This document shows positions 8,440 through 16,998 of a stretch of DNA of 64,000 nt, in pieces; position 1 is the first letter of the stretch; every line of letters begins with the position of its first letter. The position numbers and the translations under genes are program-made. The stretch is taken from the NCBI GenBank assembly GCA_963819715.1, contig CAWFXE010000003.1, positions 275,338-339,337 on the forward strand, given 5' to 3'. The DNA is from DASUPK01 sp963819715 (lineage in GTDB: Bacteria; Actinomycetota; Thermoleophilia; Solirubrobacterales; 70-9). The notes beneath the pieces were generated by a model. That model was not told where the DNA came from, searched no databases, and saw only the letters and a list, made by a program, of their open reading frames with translations.

Positions 8440-9230
8440 GGCCGTTGCACAGGGTCCTGCTCGCCGCGGCGGCGCTGGTGATCCTGGCGGGGATTGCAGG
8501 GTGCGGCAATGACGGAGCAAACATCGACTTCCCCAAGGCAAAGCTCGGGGGCGCGCGCGTCTCCTGGGGCGAGCCCGACGGGGGCCACCCCGCCGGCCTG
8601 GTGATGCTGATCCACGGCGGCGGCTGGCAGCCCAGCCCGTCCGGGTACGCGGAGCAGAAGGCGAACGCAAATTCCTTTCAGGACGAGGGTTACGCGACGG
8701 TGGCCGTCGGCTACGACGAGGGAGCCAGGGGCTTTCAGCAAGTTGTCGATGTCTACAAGGAGGCGCGCAGGCGATATCCCGACCTGCCGATCTGCGCCAG
8801 CGGACTCTCCGCGGGCGCGAACCTGTCCCTCATGCTCGCAGCGCGCGAGCCGGATCTCACCTGTGTCCTTGCCCTCTCGGCGCCAACCGACCTCACGACG
8901 ATCGCCCAGCAGGATCCTGAGAAGGATGAGGCCTACAAGGCTGCCGTCAGGGCGTTCGGAAGCGGTCGTCTGCCGAGATTCAGTCCCGTCAAGTACGCGG
9001 ATCGCATCAGGGCGAAGGTGTTCCTGGTCGCCGCCGAGAGCGATCCAATCGTCCCGGCGGCCCAGAGCCGAGAGCTTGCCGCGGTTCTCCCGAGCGCCCA
9101 GCTGCTGGTCCTACCGCCCGGATCGGTCCCCGCCGTCTGGGCCCATGGCGGCGGGGTGCAGCCGGAAGCGCAGGACGATGTGATCAGCCGCGACTTCGAC
9201 TTTCTAGAACAGGCAACCCAGGGGAGCTGA
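8436..9230 (+). CDS. Lipoprotein alpha/beta hydrolase (HSL/BD-FAE-like)
   Basis: A 264-residue protein with a lipoprotein signal (lipobox LAGIAGC, Cys about 23) and an alpha/beta hydrolase domain: oxyanion HGGG (about residue 61), nucleophile elbow GLSAG (about residue 128), acid in AESDPIVP and a candidate His in AHGGG. The HGGG plus GxSxG pair resembles hormone-sensitive-lipase-type esterases and acetyl-xylan-type esterases. Within a glycan row it may remove acyl groups from the exported polymer. The substrate is not known. The start overlaps the GT61 stop. Confidence 0.8.
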   Translation: MRPLHRVLLAAAALVILAGIAGCGNDGANIDFPKAKLGGARVSWGEPDGGHPAGLVMLIHGGGWQPSPSGYAEQKANANSFQDEGYATVAVGYDEGARGFQQVVDVYKEARRRYPDLPICASGLSAGANLSLMLAAREPDLTCVLALSAPTDLTTIAQQDPEKDEAYKAAVRAFGSGRLPRFSPVKYADRIRAKVFLVAAESDPIVPAAQSRELAAVLPSAQLLVLPPGSVPAVWAHGGGVQPEAQDDVISRDFDFLEQATQGS

Positions 9231-9233
9231 CGA

Positions 9234-9878
9234 TCACGCGGCCTGATCCCGCATCTTGGTGCGGACGTAGTCGATGAACGCGTCGACGTCCTCGCTGGCG
9301 AGGTACGGCACAGCCTTGCGGATCTCATCCTCGGGCCAATCCCACCATTTGATCTCCAGCAGCGCCGCGATCTGCTCCTCGGTATGCCGGTACTTGATGA
9401 TCTTGGCCGGATTGCCGCCGACTATCGCGTAGGGCGGGACATCCTTCGTGATCACCGCGCCGGTCGCGACGACCGCGCCGTCACCGATCGTCACGCCGCT
9501 GAGGACGTAGGCCCCGAACGCCACCCATGCGTCCGAGCCGATGACGATGTCGCCGCGCATCGCCGGGTTGCCGTCCTCGCCCGCACCGTCCATGCCCAGG
9601 TGGATGCGCAGCGGGTAGCTGGCGACGTGCTTGACCGCATGCTGGCCGCCGAGCAGATGCGTCCCGGCGACCGCGCTGTACTTGCCGATGATCAGCTTGG
9701 CGTCCTCGTAGGGAAAGGTCCAGACCGTTGGTACGCCGTAGGTCCCGACGCCGCGGACCACCTGTCCCTTCTTCTCGAGCCGCCGGAGGTTGGCCAGGTC
9801 GTTTCCCCACCATGCGTTTCGCAGCCGGTTCAGCTGGTATCGCGCCACCGCCCTCAGCCCGACGTGTTCCTCAGCCAC
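9234..9878 (-). CDS. CatB-type hexapeptide acetyltransferase
   Basis: A 214-residue left-handed beta-helix protein: hexapeptide repeats such as IGKYSAVAG, IVIGSDAWVAFGAYVLSGVTIGDGAVVATGAV (quoted in pieces), a loop with the candidate catalytic His in GGQHAVKH, and the C-terminal motif NPAKIIKYR. Family members O-acetylate sugars or xenobiotics from acetyl-CoA. In this locus a sugar acetyltransferase is likely. It is co-directional with the upstream GT8-like gene (21-base gap). Confidence 0.87.
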   Translation of the reverse strand: MAEEHVGLRAVARYQLNRLRNAWWGNDLANLRRLEKKGQVVRGVGTYGVPTVWTFPYEDAKLIIGKYSAVAGTHLLGGQHAVKHVASYPLRIHLGMDGAGEDGNPAMRGDIVIGSDAWVAFGAYVLSGVTIGDGAVVATGAVITKDVPPYAIVGGNPAKIIKYRHTEEQIAALLEIKWWDWPEDEIRKAVPYLASEDVDAFIDYVRTKMRDQAA

Positions 9879-9899
9879 TGCCTCTCCCCTCTGATCGGA

Positions 9900-11105
9900 T
9901 CACTCCCACATCCCGCCCTTCTCGATGAATCGGCCGCGGAGTGACGAAGTGACGCCGGGAAGGCGGCGCTTGACGTTGTCGTACTCCTCCGGCCAGGCGC
10001 AGCGAACACCCTTCGCGAGATCCGATGCCATGAGCCGGCCCGCGAGCGGGAGCGCCCCGCGCCGCCAGCGCTCGTACTCGCCCGCCTCGGCGGGGACGAA
10101 CGGGGACGGCACGCTGCCCGGTGCCGCCAGCGCGGCGACCCGGTACGCGTGGCGCATGCGCCGGGTGATCCGCCGTCCGCTGGTATCTGCGCCATATATG
10201 TAGGGCGGCTGGGGACCGACGTCTCGCTCCTTGTCGAGGACGACCGCGGCGTAGTGCTCGCACAGGGCGGAGAGCGCCTCGCTGTCCGTGCCCAGGCTCG
10301 AATGGTCAAACCCGTCCGGATGCGAAGTCCTGAACCGGGTCGAGAGCTCATCGGGGCGCCGCGGGTCGAAGGCGTGAAAGTGGAACAGGCGTAGGCGATC
10401 ATCGGTGCCGGCGATGACGTAGCCGTCCTTGTCGCGGCCGATGGGACGCTCGTGCAGATTGGCGAGCCCGACGTTGTACCCGTGGTGGCGAAGAGCGCCG
10501 GCATCGAAGTACACGCTGCCCAGGTCGACCCACTTCTGATCGACGAACAGGCCGGCGATGGGATCGTGGAGGCACTCGGTGCTCAGGTGACCCCACCACC
10601 AGTCCAGGAAGTCGGCGGCCCGCCTGTCCACCGCGCAGAAGCCCAGGTTGTAGACCCCGACGTGGAGGAGGTGGCCATCCGAGAACTGGCTGTCCGCGGG
10701 AACCGGCTTGAGGTAGTGCGGCGTGAGCACGATGCCCGCCCCCTCGCTGAGCGCGGGACTGAGCTCCTCCATCGGAGAAACCACATAGGTGTCCGGGTCG
10801 AGGTAGGCGACCTGCTCGTGCTCGCGCAGCAGGGCGCGGAAGACGAGCGGCTTGATCGCGGTCGCGAATTCAACGAGGTCGTAGGACATCGCCAGCTCGA
10901 GCACCGTGCGCTCGTCCAGGTCGAGCATGCCGGGATGCATCCACCGGACGCCGGCGATCTCCGGGAGCTCGGCGTCATCCCTCAGGTCGGTGAGAAGGAT
11001 CGTCAGCGGAGTGCCATCGCCGTGGCGGCGGAGGCTGTCGCTCAGCGCAAGCGCCGCCGGCAGGTAGTTGCGCGCCAGGATCGTGAAGTAGGCGGGCTGC
11101 GTCAT
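9900..11105 (-). CDS. Putative glycosyltransferase with DxD motif (GT8-like fold)
   Basis: The start at 11105 gives a protein that begins directly at the conserved core (AYFTILARNYLPAALAL); ATG codons at 11114 and further upstream are possible. The 401-residue product has the metal-binding DxD motif in AYLDPDTYVV (about residue 125), an HVGVYNLGFCAV segment and FHFHAFDP, as in nucleotide-diphospho-sugar transferases of the GT8/GT-A type. It probably adds a sugar in the surface glycan pathway. Family assignment beyond GT-A is uncertain. Confidence 0.72.
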   Translation of the reverse strand: MTQPAYFTILARNYLPAALALSDSLRRHGDGTPLTILLTDLRDDAELPEIAGVRWMHPGMLDLDERTVLELAMSYDLVEFATAIKPLVFRALLREHEQVAYLDPDTYVVSPMEELSPALSEGAGIVLTPHYLKPVPADSQFSDGHLLHVGVYNLGFCAVDRRAADFLDWWWGHLSTECLHDPIAGLFVDQKWVDLGSVYFDAGALRHHGYNVGLANLHERPIGRDKDGYVIAGTDDRLRLFHFHAFDPRRPDELSTRFRTSHPDGFDHSSLGTDSEALSALCEHYAAVVLDKERDVGPQPPYIYGADTSGRRITRRMRHAYRVAALAAPGSVPSPFVPAEAGEYERWRRGALPLAGRLMASDLAKGVRCAWPEEYDNVKRRLPGVTSSLRGRFIEKGGMWE

Positions 11106-11207
11106 GCCGTCCATAGCGGCCCGCAGTGAAGCAGGTGGGTTCCGAGTCTGCGGCACATCAACCGGCGGGCGGCGCTTCAAGGGCTCCTATCATCTCCCGC
11201 CCGCCGC

Positions 11208-11990
11208 ATGTCCGATCACGCAATCAGCCACCGAATCGAGCCACACGCCCTGAGCGATCGGATTCGCGGCAAGCTCCTCTTCCTGCTCGCGTGGCCGTCG
11301 CTGCTGATCGCCATGCGCCGCCGGAAGGGGCGGACCGAGCTCTGGATAGGCGACTCCCACGCGATGTGTGTCAACCGCCGGGTGACCAACGGGATGTTCA
11401 TGCGCGCGCCCGAAGGACGGCTGATCCTGCGCGACGGAGCCAGGCTGATGTACTCGATCGGGCGGAACGGCTACACGCCTCGTGTCCTGAGGGTCGCCCG
11501 GTTCGTGAACAGGTTCGGGAGACCCGGTGCGCTCGTCCCCATCTTTCTCGCAGGGGAGATCGACGTCCGAGTCCACCTCGCCGAGCGTCTCGACTCGCCG
11601 TTCGACTGGGTAGCGCGGTACGTCGAGCGCTGCATGGAGATAGCGCGGCTCCTCAAGGCCGACCGGGTTGGATTTTTCGTGACCACGCCTCCGGTCGACG
11701 TTCCGGAAGCCGACGTCTGGTTCCCGATCACGGGATCGATCGAGGAGCGCATCGAGGCCCACACGCGATTGCGCGAAGCCCTGACCGACTCCGTCGAGGC
11801 GGCGCAGGGCGCGGTCCTGGTCGACATGACCGACATGCTGGCCGGCCCATCGGGAGCGATGCCGGTGGAATTCACCTTCGATGGGGCTCACACGAACGAT
11901 GAGGCCGTCGCGCGGATCCGAGGGCGGTTCCCCGACTACGGCCTGCTGGCCGAGGAGCCCCCCGAGCCTCAGGAGGCCTTGCGCCAGTAG
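11208..11990 (+). CDS. SGNH/GDSL-like hydrolase-fold protein
   Basis: A 260-residue protein. Block I is WIGDSHA (about residue 47) with the candidate nucleophile Ser. Block V is FDGAHTND (about residue 223), giving the Asp and His. No transmembrane helix is convincing apart from a short hydrophobic stretch at residues 23-36. SGNH proteins in glycan loci commonly act as O-acetyltransferase partners or esterases. Its 3' end overlaps the convergent TylF-like gene by 22 bases. Confidence 0.7.
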   Translation: MSDHAISHRIEPHALSDRIRGKLLFLLAWPSLLIAMRRRKGRTELWIGDSHAMCVNRRVTNGMFMRAPEGRLILRDGARLMYSIGRNGYTPRVLRVARFVNRFGRPGALVPIFLAGEIDVRVHLAERLDSPFDWVARYVERCMEIARLLKADRVGFFVTTPPVDVPEADVWFPITGSIEERIEAHTRLREALTDSVEAAQGAVLVDMTDMLAGPSGAMPVEFTFDGAHTNDEAVARIRGRFPDYGLLAEEPPEPQEALRQ

Positions 11991-12833
11991 GCGCCGAAGC
12001 CGTCGATCGTCGACGATCTCCTCGGTGATCCCGTGCTGGTCGCGGTAATCGTGGATCGCGCGCTGGCACTGCGCCACGAGATCGCCGTAGTCGTCGACGA
12101 TGCAGAACCCGCCGGGCGAGAGCCTGGGGTAGAGGGCCTCGATCGCCTGCCAGGTGGACTCGTAGAGGTCGCCGTCGAGGCGCATCACCGAGAGCTGCTC
12201 GATCGGGGCCGTGGGCAGCGTGTCCTTGAACCAGCCGACCAGGAACTTCACGCGGTCGTCGAGCAGCCCGTAGCGCTCGAAGTTGTGCTTCACCTGCTCG
12301 ACGCCGACCGCCAGACCGCTCTTCTTGTAGAAGGTGTCGCCGGCGTCGGCCGGGTAGCGGGTCGGGATCGGGCGCGGGCAGTCCCTCGAAGGAGTCGGCG
12401 CACCAGACGGTGCGCGTCGTCGTCGCCCCAGGCCCTGAGGACGCCGCGCATGAAGATCGTCGCCCCGCCGCGCCAGACACCGGTCTCGATCAGGTCGCCC
12501 GGGACGTCGTCGCGGATGCACCGTCTCGACGCAATGCTGGATGTTCTCCATGCGCTTGAGGCCGATCATCGAGTCCGCCCGGGCCGGCCAGTCGCGGCCG
12601 TTCGCGCGCAGCTCCGGGTCGTAGGGCTTCTTGTAGGCGACCTCGAAGCCGAAGCGCCCGACCAGGCGGCCGACCGAGTCCGCCGCCCGCTTCGCCAGCC
12701 TCTGCGAGCCGGAGGTCCGCACCCCGCCAAGGATCGAGTCGTTGTCCTCCGTGACGGCACCGGTCAGAGTCCGCTTGAGGAGGTCGAGATAGAGGCTTCG
12801 TGCCAGGTCCGGACTCGCTTCCACGGTCGACAT
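11969..12833 (-). pseudogene. TylF/MycF-like sugar O-methyltransferase, four +1 frame breaks
   Basis: From the ATG at 12833 the product reads as a TylF/MycF-type methyltransferase: GLKRMENIQHCVE, VWCADSFEGLPAPDPD, DAGDTFYKKSG, LPTAPIEQLSVMRLDGDLYESTW and GGFCIVDDYG are all recognisable but lie in different frames. One surplus base at each of about 12521, 12416, 12358 and 12013 explains every shift; removing them gives a 286-residue protein ending at the TGA at 11969. The catalytic and metal-binding parts look fully conserved, so either the gene broke very recently, the consensus is wrong, or the frame is corrected in the cell. An intact product would methylate a sugar hydroxyl. Confidence 0.75.
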
Positions 12834-12898
12834 CGCGGCGATGCTAGTGGGTGGGGAACCGGCGAGCGCCGATTGGGGGGCTGTGATACTGGCCCGCT

Positions 12899-14188
12899 GT
12901 GAGCAGCCCGCCAAGACGCTCCATCCGCAGGCAGCTGAGCGTGATCACGGTCGACCAGGCGGTCGCCGGCGGCTCCAACGTCCTGATCGCCGTGATCGCG
13001 GCACGGCTGCTGGACCCTGCCCTCTTCGGGCTCTTCGGGATCGTCTTCCTGCTCTACATGGTCGCCCAGGGGATCTCGCGGGCGCTTGTCAACGACCCGC
13101 TGCTCATCCACCCGGACGAGGCCGAGGACCGCAAGGGCGAGGTGATCGGAACGAGCTGCCTGCTCGGCCTGGGGCTCGGCGCCGCCGTGGCGCTCATCGG
13201 CGCCGCGGTGAGCCTCATCGACGCGAGCCTGGGCGGGGCGATCGCCGTTCTGGGCGCCTGCCTCCCGCTGCTCGCTCTCCAGGACCTCGGTCGTTATCTC
13301 GGGTTCGCCACCCAACGGCCGTCATCAGCCCTCGTGCTGGACGTGAGCTGGCTGCTGCTCCTCGTCGTGGCAGTGATCCCGCTATTCGTCACCGGCACGC
13401 ACTCGCTGCCGTGGCTGATCGCAGCCTGGGGCGGATCGGGGGCCGTCGCCGGCCTGCTGATCTTCGTTCAGCACCGCGACCACGGCGTCCATCTCGGCCT
13501 CTCGTGGCTGCGCTACACGTGGAGCTTCTCCTGGCGGTACCTGATCTCGTACGTGTCGACCCAGAGTGGGGCGCTGGGCGCGGCGAGCAGCGTCGGGGCG
13601 ATTGCCGGAGCCCGAGCGCTCGGCGGTCTGCAGGGCGCGCTGCTCCTCGTGCGCCCGTTCATGACGTTCCAGATCGCAATCACGGCCGCCAGCATCGGGC
13701 ACGTGACCCGATCCCTCGAAGCTGGCGGCGCCATCATCCGGCGATACATCGAAAAGGTCTCGGTGCTGGCCACGGCGGCTGCTGCTGTGAACCTGATCGT
13801 CATCGTCCTCCTGCCCGACGGAGTGGGCCGGGCCATCCTCGGCGACTCGTGGGAGGTCGCGCAGCCGCTGCTCTTCGCGACCGGAGTGCAGATTCTCATT
13901 CTCGGTCTGCTCACCGGGCCGCGCGCGGGGCTGCTCGGTATGCGGGCCATCCGCAGGGTGATGGCGATCGACATCGTGACCACGGGCCTCGTCTTCGCCG
14001 CGAGCATCGTGGGCGCAGAAATCAACGGCGCCCTCGGGGCGATCTGGGCAGTCACGATCGTGCAGGCGGCGATGACCGCGGTGATCTGGGCGACTTTCCT
14101 GAGCCAGAGCCCTCAGGGTGACGCCGGCGTCGGCATTGCCACCGAGGCCCTGCCGCCGGAACCGGCGCCGTCGCCTCCGGCCATCTGA
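12899..14188 (+). CDS. Wzx-like polysaccharide flippase (MOP superfamily)
   Basis: A 429-residue integral membrane protein with about 10-12 hydrophobic helices and a short cytoplasmic Pro-rich tail. The N-terminus (VDQAVAGGSNVLIAVIAARLLDPALFGLFGI) is typical of the polysaccharide-transport/oligosaccharidyl-lipid flippase group. It would flip lipid-linked repeat units to the outer face. The start is GTG. It faces the Wzy-like gene tail to tail (8-base gap). Confidence 0.8.
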   Translation: MSSPPRRSIRRQLSVITVDQAVAGGSNVLIAVIAARLLDPALFGLFGIVFLLYMVAQGISRALVNDPLLIHPDEAEDRKGEVIGTSCLLGLGLGAAVALIGAAVSLIDASLGGAIAVLGACLPLLALQDLGRYLGFATQRPSSALVLDVSWLLLLVVAVIPLFVTGTHSLPWLIAAWGGSGAVAGLLIFVQHRDHGVHLGLSWLRYTWSFSWRYLISYVSTQSGALGAASSVGAIAGARALGGLQGALLLVRPFMTFQIAITAASIGHVTRSLEAGGAIIRRYIEKVSVLATAAAAVNLIVIVLLPDGVGRAILGDSWEVAQPLLFATGVQILILGLLTGPRAGLLGMRAIRRVMAIDIVTTGLVFAASIVGAEINGALGAIWAVTIVQAAMTAVIWATFLSQSPQGDAGVGIATEALPPEPAPSPPAI

Positions 14189-14196
14189 CCGGAGGC

Positions 14197-15681
14197 CTAG
14201 CCGATCGGAACCTCTTCCATGTCGGGCTCGCGACGCTGGCGCTTGGCCGGCGCGGGCGCGGGCTCGGGCTCCGGCTCGGGGGCAGACGGTTGCTCGGCGC
14301 CCTCCTGCTCTCGGCCAGAGGCGCCGGCCACCAGCCCGAGCCCGAGCAAGAGCCCAACCGGCACGAAGATGTAGCGGTCCGCGATCTCGTTCTGCAGGAG
14401 GCCCGCGATCAGCCAGACCGCGAACGAGATCGTCAGCGCACCGACGAGCGGCGGGCTGCCCCGCGGCAGGCGCGGATCTCGGTAAAGGCGCAAGCCCGTC
14501 GTGAAGACGCCGGTTGAGTACAGGACCAGCGCGATGATCCCCAGCACGCCCGCCGTCTCCCAGAACTGCAGCGGCAGGGTGTGAGCGTCCGCAACCACCG
14601 TGAATCCCACGCCGGTGAACGGATGCGCCAGAGCGATCTCGAGCGACTCGTGGAACTGGTCGGAGCGCTGGCCGTTCGCGGCCCCGGAGTCGCCACCGCC
14701 GGCCAGCCGGTTGAAGCCCTCGGTGAGCGGATTGCCACTCGGGGCGACCAGCACAGTCAGCACGGCGCCGGTGAGGCCGATCACCACCAGACGGCTGCGG
14801 AGCTTCGGAACCAGCATCGCCGTCAAGCCGACGGCGACGAGAAGCGAGACCAGTCCAACCCGCGATCCCGAGACCAGCACGCCCATGATCAGGAAGCCCG
14901 ATGCCGCGACCCCCGCGGCCCGGCCGAGGCCCCGCAGCTGAGCCGCCCGGAGGAGCGCGACGGGGAGCGCCATCGAGCAGGTGAGGGCGAAGGTGTTCGG
15001 GTGGATCGCCAGGCCCGCCGCGCGCCCCCCGACGTCGACGCCGGTGATGCTCGCGCCCAGCCCAGCTCCGGTGAAGCCGTCGACCGTCCCGATGAACGCG
15101 CTGATCGCGGCGGACAGGACCCAGAGGTTCGCGAGCAGGTTGACCCTGCGCCACGAAGAGGCGACCGCCCCGACCACGACGGGGACAACCACGAAGGCGA
15201 GCTCGAACCTCGCCATGGTGACCAGCGCGGGCCCGGGCGGGGTGAAGGACGGAGGCGGGTCGGGCGGCGGGTTGGGGACGAGGAAGAACTGGTTCAGCAG
15301 CTGCGAGGCGAGCAGGATCCCGGCCGCCCCGATCAGCCAGCCCGGGAGGGGCACCTTGATGGTGTCCTGCGACCAGCAGTAGGCGATCCCGATCGCCGCG
15401 GCGATCAGAAGGAGATCCGGCGGGGACGTCCCACCCGAGCGGAATCCGTTCCAGGTGATCGTCGCCACCGCCAGCCCGGTCAGGACCATCACGACGGGGT
15501 GCCAGGCGCGGGTCTCGCCGGCGCGTGAATGGAAGTTGATCAGGACCCCGGCCAGCCAGAGGCCGAGCGCGGCGACGACCAGCAGCAGCCCCGCCGGGGG
15601 GAGCAGCGCCCCAATCGCGCCGATCAGCAGCGCCCCGGCCGCGAGCGGGATCCACAAGCGCAGTCGATTCGCCTCCGTCAT
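14197..15681 (-). CDS. Wzy/WaaL-like O-antigen polymerase or ligase
   Basis: The ATG at 15681 is preferred to a GTG 36 bases upstream, which would add a 12-residue tail with no clear role. The 494-residue protein has about 11-12 transmembrane helices and a large extracytoplasmic loop typical of the Wzy_C superfamily, with the conserved loop SGSRVGLVSL and HPFTGVG. A Glu/Pro-rich basic tail follows. It would polymerise or ligate undecaprenyl-linked repeats. A second member lies at 20252-22273. Confidence 0.8.
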   Translation of the reverse strand: MTEANRLRLWIPLAAGALLIGAIGALLPPAGLLLVVAALGLWLAGVLINFHSRAGETRAWHPVVMVLTGLAVATITWNGFRSGGTSPPDLLLIAAAIGIAYCWSQDTIKVPLPGWLIGAAGILLASQLLNQFFLVPNPPPDPPPSFTPPGPALVTMARFELAFVVVPVVVGAVASSWRRVNLLANLWVLSAAISAFIGTVDGFTGAGLGASITGVDVGGRAAGLAIHPNTFALTCSMALPVALLRAAQLRGLGRAAGVAASGFLIMGVLVSGSRVGLVSLLVAVGLTAMLVPKLRSRLVVIGLTGAVLTVLVAPSGNPLTEGFNRLAGGGDSGAANGQRSDQFHESLEIALAHPFTGVGFTVVADAHTLPLQFWETAGVLGIIALVLYSTGVFTTGLRLYRDPRLPRGSPPLVGALTISFAVWLIAGLLQNEIADRYIFVPVGLLLGLGLVAGASGREQEGAEQPSAPEPEPEPAPAPAKRQRREPDMEEVPIG

Positions 15682-15746
15682 CGGCGCGAAGGGTAATGAG
15701 AATGACCGGCGCGCCACCCCAGTTGCCCTGTCTAGGATCCCGGGCC

Positions 15747-16998
15747 ATGTCGAGGCAGGGAGGCCCCCGAGTTCAGCTCTGGAGCGCCAACTTCGCCCCC
15801 GAGCCCACCGGGATCGCCCCGGTCAGCACGGTCTTGGCGGACGAGCTAGCCGAGCGCGGCTGGGAGGTCGACGTGGTCGCCAACCACCCCCACTACCCCG
15901 ATCCCCGCTGGGGAACGCGACGCTGGCCCTACCGGCAGCGGCGCGGCGACGTGCGGCTCCTCCGCCTCCCTCTGCTGATCGGACGGGAGACCGCAAAGCA
16001 GCGGCTGCTCCAGGAGATGAGCATCGTCTCGAGCTACCTGGCCGCGACCCCGATCCTCGGCCCCCCGCTCCTGGGAAAGCCGGACGTGCTGCTGGTCGTC
16101 TCCCCTCCCTTCCCGGCGCTGCTGGCGGCGGTGATCAACGGCCGGCTCCGCGGGCTCCCGTGGGTCTACTGGATGCACGACCTGCTGCCCGACGGCGCGG
16201 TGACGACCGGCCTGGTCGACGAGGACAGCACGATCATGCGGGCCTCGCGCTGGCTCGAGCGGACGGCCTACGAGCAACTGCGAGAGCGTCGCGGTGCTCT
16301 CACAGGCGTTCGCGGACAGCGTCCTCTCCAAGGGGGTGCCGCCGGAGAAGGTCGACCTGATCTACGACCCCGCGACGCGGCCCTTCCCAGACCTCAGCCC
16401 GGATGAGCTGGGCGGCCGAGACGGACGAGATCAAGATCCTCAGCATGGGCAACATCGGGCTCACCCAGGGCCTGACGCCGCTGGTCGCCGCCTGGGAGCG
16501 CTCGGACGAGATCGCCAAGCGCAACCTCAAGCTGGTGATCACCGGGCAACGGGGTCGCCGCGGACGACGCCAAGGCGGAGATCCGCTCCGACCGGGTCGA
16601 GTTCCTCGGCCTGGTCTCGGACGAGCGAGCTCGAGCAGGAGCTCCGCTCGGCGACGCTCGCCCTGGTGAGCCAGAGCTACACCGGCGCCGAGTTCAACCT
16701 GCCCTCGAAGATCATGAACTTCATGGCCTACGGCCTGCCGATCGTCGCCGCCGTCAACCCGGCCGGCGAGACAGCCCGGCTCGTGCGAGAAGGCCGACGC
16801 CGGCTGGGTCGCCGACAGCTCCGACCCCGATCTGTTCCCGCGCGCCGTGATCGTCGGCGCTGGACGACGCCGAGGAGCTGCGTCGCAAGGCCAAGGCGGC
16901 GCGAAGCTACGCGCGAGGAGAACTTCTCCACGGAGGCGTTCGCCGGCTCCTTCGACCGGCTGCTGCGCAGGGTGGCTCGGAACGGAGCCGGGGGCTAG
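15747..16998 (+). pseudogene. WcaI-like GT4 glycosyltransferase, seven +1 frame breaks
   Basis: From the ATG at 15747 the first 178 or so residues read cleanly as a GT4 N-terminal domain (LWSANFAPEPTGIAPV, ANHPHYPDP, YWMHDLLPDGAV). The second half is recognisable only by changing frame at about 16282, 16415, 16548, 16625, 16787, 16857 and 16915. Each change needs the loss of exactly one base, and together they lead in frame to the TAG at 16996, giving 414 residues. The segments VLSQAFADSVLSKGV, LSMGNIGLTQGL, FNLPSKIMNFMAYG and EENFSTEAFAGSF are all well conserved. No catalytic residue appears lost. Confidence 0.8.

Noticed and set aside
7174..8670. A 498-residue minus-strand frame opposite GT61
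   Set aside because: Shadow of the GT61 and lipoprotein genes; no conserved motif.
13382..15748. A 788-residue minus-strand frame across the flippase and polymerase genes
   Set aside because: It is antisense or out of frame to two well-supported membrane proteins and has low-complexity Arg/Gly/Ala composition without motifs.
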